Below are positions 8,178 through 16,208 of a stretch of 64,000 bases of DNA, in pieces. A model generated the notes under the pieces. It saw only the letters and a program-made list of their open reading frames with translations, was not told the origin of the DNA and ran no database searches. Made by a program: the position numbers and the translations under genes. Source of the stretch: Kribbella voronezhensis (GTDB lineage Bacteria; Actinomycetota; Actinomycetes; Propionibacteriales; Kribbellaceae); NCBI RefSeq assembly GCF_004365175.1, contig NZ_SOCE01000002.1, positions 1,426,001 to 1,490,000 on the forward strand. The letters run 5' to 3'. Numbering within the stretch: position 1 is the first letter of the stretch; every line of letters starts with the position of its first letter.

Positions 8178-8831
8178 TCAGCCACGCAGATAAGTCAGCA
8201 CAGCCGAGACGCGGCGGTCGCGGCCGTCGTCGAGGTGCAGCTTGGCGAAGATGTTGCCGACGTGTTTGCGGACCGCCGCCTCGCTCACCACCAACTGCTC
8301 GGCGATCGACGAGTTCACCCGCCCCTCGGCCATCAACGCGAGCACCTCCAGCTCACGCGGCGTCAATGCCGCGAGCGGCCCGTCGTCGCGCCGCCGGGCC
8401 AGCAGTTGACGAACCACCTCGGGATCAACCACCGTGCCGCCGTCGGCGACCCGGTCCAACGAAGCCAGGAACTCGGTCACATGCCCGACCCGGTCCTTCA
8501 GCAGGTACCCGATCCCGCCGGTCGTCGACTCCAGCAGCGACGACAGGTACGCGTCCGCGACGTACTGCGAAAGCACCAGGATCCCGATGCCGGGCAGCTC
8601 GGACCGGATCGCCGCGGCCGCGCGCAGACCCTCGTCGCTGTGCCCGGGCGGCATCCGTACGTCGGTGATCACCACGTCGGGCGGCTCCTTGCGCACCACG
8701 GCCAGCAACGTGTCCGCGTCACCCACCGCATCCCGCACTTCGTGGCCGGCGCGATCCAGGATGCTCGCCAGACCTTCCCGCAACAGCAGCGAATCCTCAG
8801 CCAGGACGATGCTCAGTCGTCGAGCCGGCAC
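8178..8831 (-). CDS. NarL/LuxR-family response regulator
   Basis: A 217-residue two-domain regulator. The receiver begins with LSIVLAEDSLLLREGL, has the phospho-acceptor Asp at about residue 57 in VVITDVRMPPG, and ends with the KDRVGHVTEFLASL segment. The C-terminal LuxR helix-turn-helix is clear: LTPRELEVLALMAEGRVNSSIAEQLVVSEAAVRKHVGNIFAKL. The GTG start lies inside the 3' end of the histidine kinase gene (19-bp overlap), so the pair is one transcriptional unit. A likely target is the divergent ABC transporter and its own operon through the palindrome at 10111-10134. Confidence 0.92.
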   Translation of the reverse strand: MPARRLSIVLAEDSLLLREGLASILDRAGHEVRDAVGDADTLLAVVRKEPPDVVITDVRMPPGHSDEGLRAAAAIRSELPGIGILVLSQYVADAYLSSLLESTTGGIGYLLKDRVGHVTEFLASLDRVADGGTVVDPEVVRQLLARRRDDGPLAALTPRELEVLALMAEGRVNSSIAEQLVVSEAAVRKHVGNIFAKLHLDDGRDRRVSAVLTYLRG

Positions 8832-10078
8832 GGGCTCTCCATCCTCAATCGGGTCGGCCCACCGGGTGGGCTGGTCAGGTCGAGTGTGCCTCCCAACGCG
8901 TCCAGCCTGGTCACCAGCCCGGTGAGTCCGGTCCCACCCGCGGGATTCGCGCCGCCGATGCCGTCGTCGGTGATCGTGACGACCAATTGGTCGTCGACGA
9001 TCCAGCCGTCCACCTCACACCGGCTCGCCTGCGCATGCTTCGCCACGTTGCCGAGTGCCTCGCTGACGACGAAGTACGCCGCGGCCTCGATCGGCGCGGG
9101 CAACCGCCGCGGCAGCTCCATCCGAACGGTCACCGGCAGCGGACTGCGATCCGCGACCTCCCGTACGGCGGCCTCCAGCCCGTGGTCGATCAGTACCCGC
9201 GGATGAATGCCACGCACGGCCTCCCGCAGGTCGGCGAGAGCGGCCTCGGCCTCACCGTGCGCCTTCACCACCAACCGGCGCCCCTCCCCCTCGGGCAGGT
9301 CGAGTTCGGCCAGGCCGAGGGTCATCGTCAGGCCGACCAGCCGCTGCTGGACGCCGTCGTGCAGGTGCCGTTCGATCCTGGCCCGCTCGGTCTCGAACGC
9401 GTCGACGAGGTCCAGCCGGGACCGACGTAGATCGGCGAGGTTGCGACGGAGTTCGTCCTCACGTGGTCCGAGCATCACCTTGGCGAGCTCGGCCTGGCCG
9501 GCCGCGAGCCAGCCCAGCAGGTACGAACTGACCGTGAACCAGATCGGCCCGAAGAGGACCAGGAACAGCAGGCCCTCCCAGAAGGTGGTCAGCGTCCACG
9601 GCCCCATGCCGATCTCGTCGCCGTCGGCGATGAACGGCGCCACCAGCGTGATGCCCAGCACCGACAGGCTGACACCGGCGAACAGTGCGTTGAGCGGCCA
9701 GAGGAAGACGCCGAAGAGGAACCCGTAGCCGAGAGCCCGCACCGACGCCTGCTCGCGGCGCCGGAACCGCAGCCGCTCCCGCAGCCTTGTCGACTGCGGC
9801 ATCTGCGCGTGAGGGCTGCTGATCCCCGCCGGCATCATCAACCGGGCTCGGTAGCGCTCCATGATGCCGACCAGCACTCCGAGGAGCGGAAACCCGGTCA
9901 GCAGCAGTACGCCGACCAGGATGGGGCTCAGGAGTGCGCTGACTGCCGCCGCACCGATCAGCACGGTGATCGTCGCAGCACCGGCCGGGACCGAGCTCAG
10001 GAGATAGGCATAGCTGCGCCAGGGCCAAGAGGAGACGAGGTACCGCCTCGAAGTGAGCGCTGCCCAGGCCGTGTTCAT
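8813..10078 (-). CDS. Sensor histidine kinase (HisKA_3 type)
   Basis: A 421-residue kinase of the NarX/DesK class. The N-terminal 200 residues carry about four membrane segments in two pairs around a cytoplasmic loop, with no obvious large extracellular sensor domain. The dimerisation helix holds the phospho-acceptor His in ERHLHDGVQQRLVGL near residue 240. The ATPase domain follows, with SEALGNVAKHA (N box), ITDDGIGG (G1) and GTGLTGLVTRL (G2). A small extracellular area plus a linked ABC transporter is the pattern of membrane-sensing systems for envelope stress or antimicrobial peptides; that role is inference. Confidence 0.92.
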   Translation of the reverse strand: MNTAWAALTSRRYLVSSWPWRSYAYLLSSVPAGAATITVLIGAAAVSALLSPILVGVLLLTGFPLLGVLVGIMERYRARLMMPAGISSPHAQMPQSTRLRERLRFRRREQASVRALGYGFLFGVFLWPLNALFAGVSLSVLGITLVAPFIADGDEIGMGPWTLTTFWEGLLFLVLFGPIWFTVSSYLLGWLAAGQAELAKVMLGPREDELRRNLADLRRSRLDLVDAFETERARIERHLHDGVQQRLVGLTMTLGLAELDLPEGEGRRLVVKAHGEAEAALADLREAVRGIHPRVLIDHGLEAAVREVADRSPLPVTVRMELPRRLPAPIEAAAYFVVSEALGNVAKHAQASRCEVDGWIVDDQLVVTITDDGIGGANPAGGTGLTGLVTRLDALGGTLDLTSPPGGPTRLRMESPCRLDD

Positions 10079-10085
10079 TTCCCCA

Positions 10086-10091
10086 ACCCTA
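10086..10091 (-). promoter_or_regulatory. Predicted -10 element for the histidine kinase/response regulator operon
   Basis: TAGGGT on the minus strand ends 7 nt before the kinase ATG, the spacing expected for a leaderless actinobacterial promoter. The palindrome at 10111-10134 would overlap the -35 region of this promoter. Confidence 0.35.
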
Positions 10092-10110
10092 GGGCCGCAC
10101 CTGGCTCCAG

Positions 10111-10134
10111 CGCGGTAGCGTGCGCGCTACCGCG
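10111..10134. promoter_or_regulatory. Perfect palindrome between divergent two-component and ABC operons
   Basis: Ten-base arms CGCGGTAGCG and CGCTACCGCG flank a 4-base spacer in the 109-bp divergent intergenic region. The position (20-43 bp upstream of the kinase -10 element and about 54 bp before the ABC ATPase start) and the LuxR-type regulator next door suggest an operator for that regulator. A hairpin role is less likely, because the site lies upstream of both start codons. Confidence 0.5.
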
Positions 10135-10187
10135 GTACTCCCCTGTAGACCAGGGTGAAACCAGGTGCGCGGCGGTTGGCTGGAACC

Positions 10188-10955
10188 ATGACCAGCACCG
10201 CGCCGACGCGCCACACCGTCGTACCGAGTGAACCGCCTGCCCTGCTGCTCGACGGGGTCACCAAGACCTACGAGTCCAAGGCCGGCGCTGTTCAAGCCCT
10301 GCGGGGCGTGACGTACCACTTCCAGCAGGGATCGTTCACCGCTGTGATGGGTCCGTCGGGCTCGGGGAAGTCCACCTTGCTGCAGTGCGCGGCCGGGCTG
10401 GATCAGCCCACGGCCGGGACGGTGCTGCTCGGCGGCATCAGGCTGCAGGGACTCGGTGAGGTCGAACTCACCAAGCTGCGCCGCAAGCAGATGGGGTTCG
10501 TCTTCCAGGCGTACAACCTGTTGCCCTCACTGACCGTCTTCGACAACGTCGCGCTCCCCCTGCGCCTGACCGGACTCCGGCCCGGCCGCCAGGATGTGCT
10601 CGCGGTCCTGGACCAGGTCGGCCTGGCGGACAAGGCCAAACGGCGCCCCGCGGAACTGTCCGGTGGTCAGCAGCAGCGGGTCGCGATCGCCCGTGCGCTG
10701 ATCACCCGGCCGGCTGTCTTCTTCGCCGACGAGCCGACGGGTGCGCTGGACAGCCAGACCAGCCGGCAGATCCTGGGTTTGTTGCGCGAGGCAACCGATC
10801 GGGCGGGACAGACGGTGGTGATGGTCACCCACGACCCGGTCGCCGCTGCCTACGCCTCACGCGTGCTGTTCCTGTCCGACGGCCTCGTCGCGGGCTCTCT
10901 CGACCACGGGACCCCGGCTCAGATCGCGGCCGCGATGAGCGACCTGGAGCGCTGA
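10188..10955 (+). CDS. ABC transporter ATP-binding protein (MacB/LolD-like)
   Basis: A 255-residue nucleotide-binding subunit. Walker A is GPSGSGKST near residue 56, the Q-loop lies in MGFVFQAYNLLPSLTVFDNV, the signature LSGGQQQRV is near 152, Walker B is AVFFADEPTGALD near 172 and the switch His is in VMVTHDP near 205. The PTGALD D-loop is characteristic of the lipoprotein-release/MacB/FtsX-associated class. I set the start at ATG 10188; an in-frame ATG at 10155 would add eleven residues with no family support. The stop overlaps the permease start by one base (TGATG). The pair is probably involved in export or peptide resistance rather than import. Confidence 0.9.
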   Translation: MTSTAPTRHTVVPSEPPALLLDGVTKTYESKAGAVQALRGVTYHFQQGSFTAVMGPSGSGKSTLLQCAAGLDQPTAGTVLLGGIRLQGLGEVELTKLRRKQMGFVFQAYNLLPSLTVFDNVALPLRLTGLRPGRQDVLAVLDQVGLADKAKRRPAELSGGQQQRVAIARALITRPAVFFADEPTGALDSQTSRQILGLLREATDRAGQTVVMVTHDPVAAAYASRVLFLSDGLVAGSLDHGTPAQIAAAMSDLER

Positions 10956-12940
10956 TGTTCGCCCTCAGCCGTCAAACGGTACGCCGTCACCTCCCCCTGT
11001 ACGCCGGTTCGTTCGTCGCACTCGCCGTCGGAGTGTTCATGCTCGGCCTCGCCGCCACCGCGACGGCAGCCACCATCGCGTACCACGGGCCGGAGGCCGA
11101 CAGCGTTCTCGTGAACCTTCCCGGCACGGACGGTGCCGAGCCCCATTCCGAACGGGTCGTGCTGTCGGGCGCGGACGCCTCCGGCCTGCAGGTGGTTCTT
11201 TCGCTGGTCGGAGTGATCAGCGGCTTCATCACGATCTTCGTCATCGCCAGCACGTTCGCGTTCGCGGTGGCATCGCGCCGCCGGGAGGTCGGGTTGCTCC
11301 GGCTGATCGGCGCCACGCCTCGGCAGGTTCGCCGGATGGTGTTCGGCGAAGCGCTGGTGGTTGCCCTGGCCGCTTCGCTCACGGGAGCGGTGCTGGCTCA
11401 GTTGGTCACCCCGTTCCTGTTGGCGAAGGCGTCGTACACCGAGCTCGCCCCGGTGAAGCTCGAACCGGCGAGCCCGTGGATCCCGCTCGGCATCGCGATC
11501 GTCGTGGGGCTGGTGGTGGCACTGCTGGGTGCCCGCTCGGCCGCGCGCCGGGCCGGTCGGGTCGGACCGGTCGAGGCACTGCGCGAGGCCGCACTCGAGC
11601 CGCCGCAGATCGGCGTGGTCCGGGTGCTGTTCGGGCTGGTGTTCCTGGCCGGGGCGATCGCGATGCTGGCCCTGATCCAGCCGGGGACCGGTGAAGGGGT
11701 GGTGCCGCTGGCCATGTTCACGCCGATGGTCCTCGTCGTGTCGCTGACCTTGCTCGCGCCGCTGGTGGTGCCGTGGATCGGCCGGCTCTGGGCGCTCCCG
11801 CTGGTCCGCTGGACCCAGGTGTCCGGCCGGCTGGCCCGCAGCAACGTGGTCGCGGCCCCGCGCCGGAGCGCCTCGCTGGCGGCGCCGATCCTGTCGATCT
11901 CGGCGATCGCCGGGTCGATGGTGCTCAGCCTGAGCTTCGCCGCCGACGCGGCCACCGCGACCATTCGCGACACGCTGACCGCTCCGATCGTGATCACCGC
12001 CTCGGAGAACTCGGGAGACCTGAGAGAGCGCATTCTCGCGACGCCGGGCGTTGCTGCTGCCGACGGCGGGATCAGCGTCGGGATCATCCGCGCCGACGGC
12101 GACTCCGCGGAACTCGAGGACGGCGAGGGCATCGATCCGGCCGTCGCAGCCCGCACCCGGGTCCTGACGCCGATCAGCGGCGACCTGGTGGAACTCGAAG
12201 GAAAAACCGTTGCTGTCGGCAAGGAAATGGCCGGTCTCGAGCACTACAAGGTCGGCAGCGAGATCAGCGTCGTCTTCGCCGATCGGACGAAGGGCAGCCT
12301 GCGAGTCGTCGCCGTCCTTCCGGATGCGCCCGGCGTGAACGGTTCCCTGCTGGTCCCGCTCGACCTCGCCCGGCAGCACGCGCCCAAGGCCGTGCCGGAG
12401 CACTGGTTCGTGCAGCCGGCCGACGGTGTCGAGCCCGCTCAGCTCATCGGCGCGCTCGACCGGCAACTGACCGGCACCGGAGCGCACGTAGTACGGGCTG
12501 AGGCGTGGGAACAAGAACAAGGCGAGGGGCTCCGGAAGGGAAACCAGTTGGGGTTGGTACTGCTGATCGGTCCGGCCGGGCTCTACAGCGGGATCGCGAT
12601 CGCGAACACCCTGTTGATGGGCAGCCTCCAGCGCCGCCACGAGTTCGTCACCTCGCGCCTGCTCGGCGCGACCCCGGCCCAGATCCGCCGGATGGTCCTG
12701 TGGGAGTCGTCCCTGGTCGGCGCCGCCGCCCTGACGCTCGGCACCGTGATCACCGCGACGGTCGGAATCCTGCTCCGGCACGCGATGACCGAGGGGCTGC
12801 GAGACGTTCCGACCACGATTCCGTGGACACTACTGCTCGGAATCGGCGCTCTGTGCCTCCTTCTGGCCACCGGTGCCGCCACCGCACCCACCGCGTTCAT
12901 CCTCCGGAGGACCAGCCCGGCCGACGCGGTGGGCGACTAG
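10955..12940 (+). CDS. FtsX-like ABC transporter permease (duplicated)
   Basis: A 661-residue permease partner of the preceding ATPase. It has an N-terminal helix, an FtsX domain at about residues 80-200 (VASRRREVGLLRLIGATPRQVRRMV), further helices, an extracellular MacB-like region at roughly 320-510, and a second FtsX domain from about 530 (RRHEFVTSRLLGATPAQIRRMV). About ten membrane segments are expected. The duplicated coupling motifs (GATPRQVRRM and GATPAQIRRM) contact the ATPase. Proteins of this shape with an adjacent two-component system often give resistance to membrane-active compounds. The next gene, parC, begins 111 bp downstream. Confidence 0.9.
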   Translation: MFALSRQTVRRHLPLYAGSFVALAVGVFMLGLAATATAATIAYHGPEADSVLVNLPGTDGAEPHSERVVLSGADASGLQVVLSLVGVISGFITIFVIASTFAFAVASRRREVGLLRLIGATPRQVRRMVFGEALVVALAASLTGAVLAQLVTPFLLAKASYTELAPVKLEPASPWIPLGIAIVVGLVVALLGARSAARRAGRVGPVEALREAALEPPQIGVVRVLFGLVFLAGAIAMLALIQPGTGEGVVPLAMFTPMVLVVSLTLLAPLVVPWIGRLWALPLVRWTQVSGRLARSNVVAAPRRSASLAAPILSISAIAGSMVLSLSFAADAATATIRDTLTAPIVITASENSGDLRERILATPGVAAADGGISVGIIRADGDSAELEDGEGIDPAVAARTRVLTPISGDLVELEGKTVAVGKEMAGLEHYKVGSEISVVFADRTKGSLRVVAVLPDAPGVNGSLLVPLDLARQHAPKAVPEHWFVQPADGVEPAQLIGALDRQLTGTGAHVVRAEAWEQEQGEGLRKGNQLGLVLLIGPAGLYSGIAIANTLLMGSLQRRHEFVTSRLLGATPAQIRRMVLWESSLVGAAALTLGTVITATVGILLRHAMTEGLRDVPTTIPWTLLLGIGALCLLLATGAATAPTAFILRRTSPADAVGD

Positions 12941-13051
12941 GGTGGGTCGGTGCTGGGCTCCGGACGAGGCAGCAGCGACAATGGCGCTGCCGCCGGACCG
13001 CCGCGGCGCGTCTCGTAAGAGTTGCTGGCATCGAGGAGTTCGCAGAACCGC

Positions 13052-15502
13052 ATGGCACGCCGTACCAACACCACCGCCGAACCGGAAGACTTCGAGGAGC
13101 GCATCCTCGACGTCGACGTCTCCGACGAGATGCGCAGCAGCTTCCTGGAGTACGCCTACTCGGTGATCTACTCCCGGGCGCTGCCGGATGCCCGGGACGG
13201 GCTGAAACCGGTCCAGCGGCGGATCCTGTTCTCGATGGCGGAGAACAACATCCGCCCCGACCGCGGCCATGTGAAGAGCGCCCGCGTCGTCGGTGAAGTG
13301 ATGGGTAAGTACCACCCGCACGGTGACGGCGCGATCTACGACGCCCTGGTCCGGACCGCGCAGCCGTGGTCGATGCGGCTGCCGCTGATCGACGGGCACG
13401 GAAACTTCGGCTCCCTCGACGACGGCCCGGCCGCGATGCGGTACACGGAGTGCCGGATGGCCCCGTCGTCGCTGGCGATGACGAACGGGCTGGACGAGAA
13501 CGTCGTCGACTTCAAGCCCAACTACGACGGCCGCGAGGAAGAGCCGTCGGTGCTGCCGGCCGCCTTCCCGAACCTGCTGGTCAACGGCGCCGCCGGGATC
13601 GCGGTCGGGATGGCCACCAACATGGCCCCGCACAACCTCGTCGAGGTGATACAGGCGCTGCGGCACCTGATCAAGACGCCGAACGCCGACCTCGACGACC
13701 TGATGCGCTTCATCCCCGGCCCCGACCTGCCGACCGGCGGCAAGATCGTCGGCCTGGAAGGCATCAAGGACGCCTACCTGACCGGCCGGGGCAGCTTCAA
13801 GATGCGCGCCACCGCCCGGATCGAGAACATCACCCCGCGCCGCAAGGGCATCGTGGTCACCGAGCTGCCGTACACGGTCGGCCCGGAGAAGGTGATCGAG
13901 AAGATCAAGGCCCTGGTCCAGGCGAAGAAGCTGCAGGGCATCTCCGACGTCAAGGACCTGACCGACCGCGCGCACGGCACCCAGCTGGTGATCGAGGTCA
14001 AGAACGGTTTCGTCCCCGAGGCCCTGCTGGAGCAGCTCTACAAGCTGACCCCGCTGGAGGACTCGTTCTCCATCAACGCGGTCTGCCTGGTCGACGGCCA
14101 GCCCCGCACGCTCGGCCTGCGCGAACTGCTCGACGTCTACCTGCAACACCGCTACGACGTGACGCGCCGGCGCAGCGAGTTCCGCCGGAAGAAGGCGCAG
14201 GACCGGCTGCACATCGTCGACGGCCTGCTGATCGCGATCCTGGACATCGACGAGGTCATCCAGATCATCCGGACCAGCGACGACGCGGCCGCCGCCCGGA
14301 CCCGGTTGATGGACATCTACGACCTGACCGAGGTCCAGACCAACTACATCCTGGACATGCCGCTGCGCCGGCTGACCAAGTTCTCCAAGCTCGAACTGGA
14401 GACCGAGAAGGGCGAGCTCGAGCGCGAGATCGAGAAGCTGACCGCGATCCTCGAGGACGAGACGCTGCTGAAGAAGATCGTCTCGGAGGAGCTCGCCGAG
14501 GTCGCCAAGACCTACGGCACGCCGCGCCGGACGGTGCTGCTGGAGTCTTCCGGCGCCACCAAGACCGCCGCCGTACCGCTGGAGGTCACCGACGACCCGT
14601 GCTGGGTGCTGATGAGCTCCACCGGCCTGCTGGCCCGCACCAACGGTGTCGAGCCGTTCGGCGAGGGTGACGGCCGGGCCAAGCACGACGCGATCGTGTC
14701 GGCGATCAAGAGCACGGCCCGTGGTCAGTACGGGCTCATCACCAGCACCGGCCGGTTGATCCGGCTCGAGTCGCTGGACCTGCCCGCCGTACCGACCACG
14801 GCGAACGCACCGAACCTGCAGGGTGGCGCTCCGGTCGCCGAGTTCGTCTCGCTCGAACCGGGAGAGAAGGCCCTCGCGCTGACCACGATGGACCCCGACT
14901 CGGTCGGCGTAGCCCTCGGTACCGCGGGCGGCGTGGTGAAGCGGGTCGTTCCCGACCACCTGAGCAACCGCGACTCGTGGGAGATCATCCGGCTCAACGA
15001 CGGCGACCAGGTCGTCGGCGCGGTCGAACTGAGCACAGGTGAAGAGGAACTCTGCTTCATCACCTCCGACGCGCAACTTCTGCACTTCGGTGCCTCGGTG
15101 GTCCGTCCACAAGGCCGTACTGCGGGCGGCATGGCCGGCGTCCGCCTGAGCAGCGGCGCGAAGGTGGTGTTCTTCGGCGCACTCACGCCGGACAAGGAGG
15201 CGCACGTCGTCACCATCTCCGGCTCCTCCTCGGCCCTGCCGGGGACGGAGGTCGGCGCGGTCAAGGTGACACCGTTCAGCGAGTACCCCGGCAAGGGCCG
15301 TGGTACCGGCGGTGTCCGCTGCCACCGTCTGCTCAAGGGCGAGGACGGCCTGCTGCTGGCGTTCGCCGGTACGGCGCCCGTCCGGGCCAGCGCGAACAGC
15401 GGGGCGCCGGTCGACCTGCCGCCGATCGACCCGCGTCGCGACGGTTCCGGCGTGGCGGTGGCGCAGCCGATCGCCGCGTGCGCTTCGGACCTGGCAGGCT
15501 GA
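13052..15502 (+). CDS. parC: DNA topoisomerase IV subunit A
   Basis: An 816-residue type IIA topoisomerase A subunit. Seen: the N-terminal EYAYSVIYSRALPDARDGLKPVQRRIL block, the quinolone-resistance region around YHPHGDGAIYDALVR, the catalytic Tyr at residue 131 in RYTECR, the tower and coiled-coil, then beta-pinwheel repeats to the C-terminus. Gyrase versus topo IV cannot be settled by motif alone. Actinobacterial gyrAB normally sit together near oriC, while Streptomyces keeps parC and parE as separate genes near hrdB. The same separation appears here (B subunit at 22611-24695, hrdB at 34187), so topo IV is the better call. Start: ATG 13052, with GAGGAG about 13 nt upstream. Confidence 0.9.
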   Translation: MARRTNTTAEPEDFEERILDVDVSDEMRSSFLEYAYSVIYSRALPDARDGLKPVQRRILFSMAENNIRPDRGHVKSARVVGEVMGKYHPHGDGAIYDALVRTAQPWSMRLPLIDGHGNFGSLDDGPAAMRYTECRMAPSSLAMTNGLDENVVDFKPNYDGREEEPSVLPAAFPNLLVNGAAGIAVGMATNMAPHNLVEVIQALRHLIKTPNADLDDLMRFIPGPDLPTGGKIVGLEGIKDAYLTGRGSFKMRATARIENITPRRKGIVVTELPYTVGPEKVIEKIKALVQAKKLQGISDVKDLTDRAHGTQLVIEVKNGFVPEALLEQLYKLTPLEDSFSINAVCLVDGQPRTLGLRELLDVYLQHRYDVTRRRSEFRRKKAQDRLHIVDGLLIAILDIDEVIQIIRTSDDAAAARTRLMDIYDLTEVQTNYILDMPLRRLTKFSKLELETEKGELEREIEKLTAILEDETLLKKIVSEELAEVAKTYGTPRRTVLLESSGATKTAAVPLEVTDDPCWVLMSSTGLLARTNGVEPFGEGDGRAKHDAIVSAIKSTARGQYGLITSTGRLIRLESLDLPAVPTTANAPNLQGGAPVAEFVSLEPGEKALALTTMDPDSVGVALGTAGGVVKRVVPDHLSNRDSWEIIRLNDGDQVVGAVELSTGEEELCFITSDAQLLHFGASVVRPQGRTAGGMAGVRLSSGAKVVFFGALTPDKEAHVVTISGSSSALPGTEVGAVKVTPFSEYPGKGRGTGGVRCHRLLKGEDGLLLAFAGTAPVRASANSGAPVDLPPIDPRRDGSGVAVAQPIAACASDLAG

Positions 15503-15506
15503 GCCC

Positions 15507-16208
15507 ATGAAGAGACTCGTCGCGCTCGGCGCGGTGCTGTTGCTCGTCGTCACCGGTTGCAGTGGCAAGAAGGACAACGGCGGCGGCAAGTCCGGCGACG
15601 ATCCGGTCGCGCTGCTGACCGCGGCCAAGAAGACCATCGACGACGCGGCAAGCGTGCACATCGTGCTGACCGGCAAGGATCTGCCGGATTCCTCGCAGAC
15701 GCTGGCCAGTGGCGACGGTGTGGCGACGCACGCGCCGGCGTTCAAGGGGAAGCTGACCGTTCGCGCGGCCGGTTCACCCATCGACGCCCAGGTCGTTGCC
15801 GTGGGCAGCAAGGTGTACGCCAAGCTGTCGTTCACGCCGAAGTTCATCGAGTTGCCGCCGTCGCAGCTGGCGGGTCTGGGTGCACCGGACCCGTCGATCC
15901 TGCTGGACCCGAACAAGGGCCTGACCGCCGTACTGCCCGGTCTGAAGGACGCGGCCATCAAGGGCGACACCCGGGACGGCTCGAAGGTGCTCACCGAGGT
16001 GACCGGCAAGGTGACCGGCAAGTCGCTGCAGGGCATCTTCCCGAAGGTGCCGGCCGACCAGGACTTCCCGAGCAGCTTCAAGATCGACAAGGACAGCAAG
16101 CAACTGGTGTCGGCGACGATCAGCGGCCCGTTCTACGACGGCGCCACCAGCAGCTACGACATCACCCTGGACAAGTACGGCGAACAGGTAGAGATCACCA
16201 AGCCGTGA
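15507..16208 (+). CDS. LprG/LppX-family lipoprotein
   Basis: A 233-residue lipoprotein. The signal peptide MKRLVALGAVLLLVVTGC ends in a lipobox with the modified Cys at residue 18. The mature part matches the LppX_LprAFG family (DPVALLTAAKKTIDDAASVHIVLTG at its start, KVYAKLSFTPKFIEL in the middle, then a C-terminal sheet ending SSYDITLDKYGEQVEITKP). These are beta-half-barrel proteins with a lipid-binding cavity. In mycobacteria LprG works with the MFS protein Rv1410/P55 in moving glycolipids or triacylglycerol across the envelope. The same pair occurs here: the following MFS gene starts inside this gene's stop codon. Only 4 bp separate it from parC. Confidence 0.85.
   Translation: MKRLVALGAVLLLVVTGCSGKKDNGGGKSGDDPVALLTAAKKTIDDAASVHIVLTGKDLPDSSQTLASGDGVATHAPAFKGKLTVRAAGSPIDAQVVAVGSKVYAKLSFTPKFIELPPSQLAGLGAPDPSILLDPNKGLTAVLPGLKDAAIKGDTRDGSKVLTEVTGKVTGKSLQGIFPKVPADQDFPSSFKIDKDSKQLVSATISGPFYDGATSSYDITLDKYGEQVEITKP

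Noticed and set aside
10919..12781. A 620-codon minus-strand open frame opposite the FtsX-like permease.
   Set aside because: Its translation is Gln/His/Arg/Asp-rich with no membrane or domain signature, and the permease on the other strand is clearly real.
12830..16099. A 1089-codon open frame on the minus strand opposite parC.
   Set aside because: The plus strand carries unmistakable topoisomerase motifs and a lipoprotein here; the minus frame has only low-complexity Val/Leu/Asp/Gln-rich sequence.
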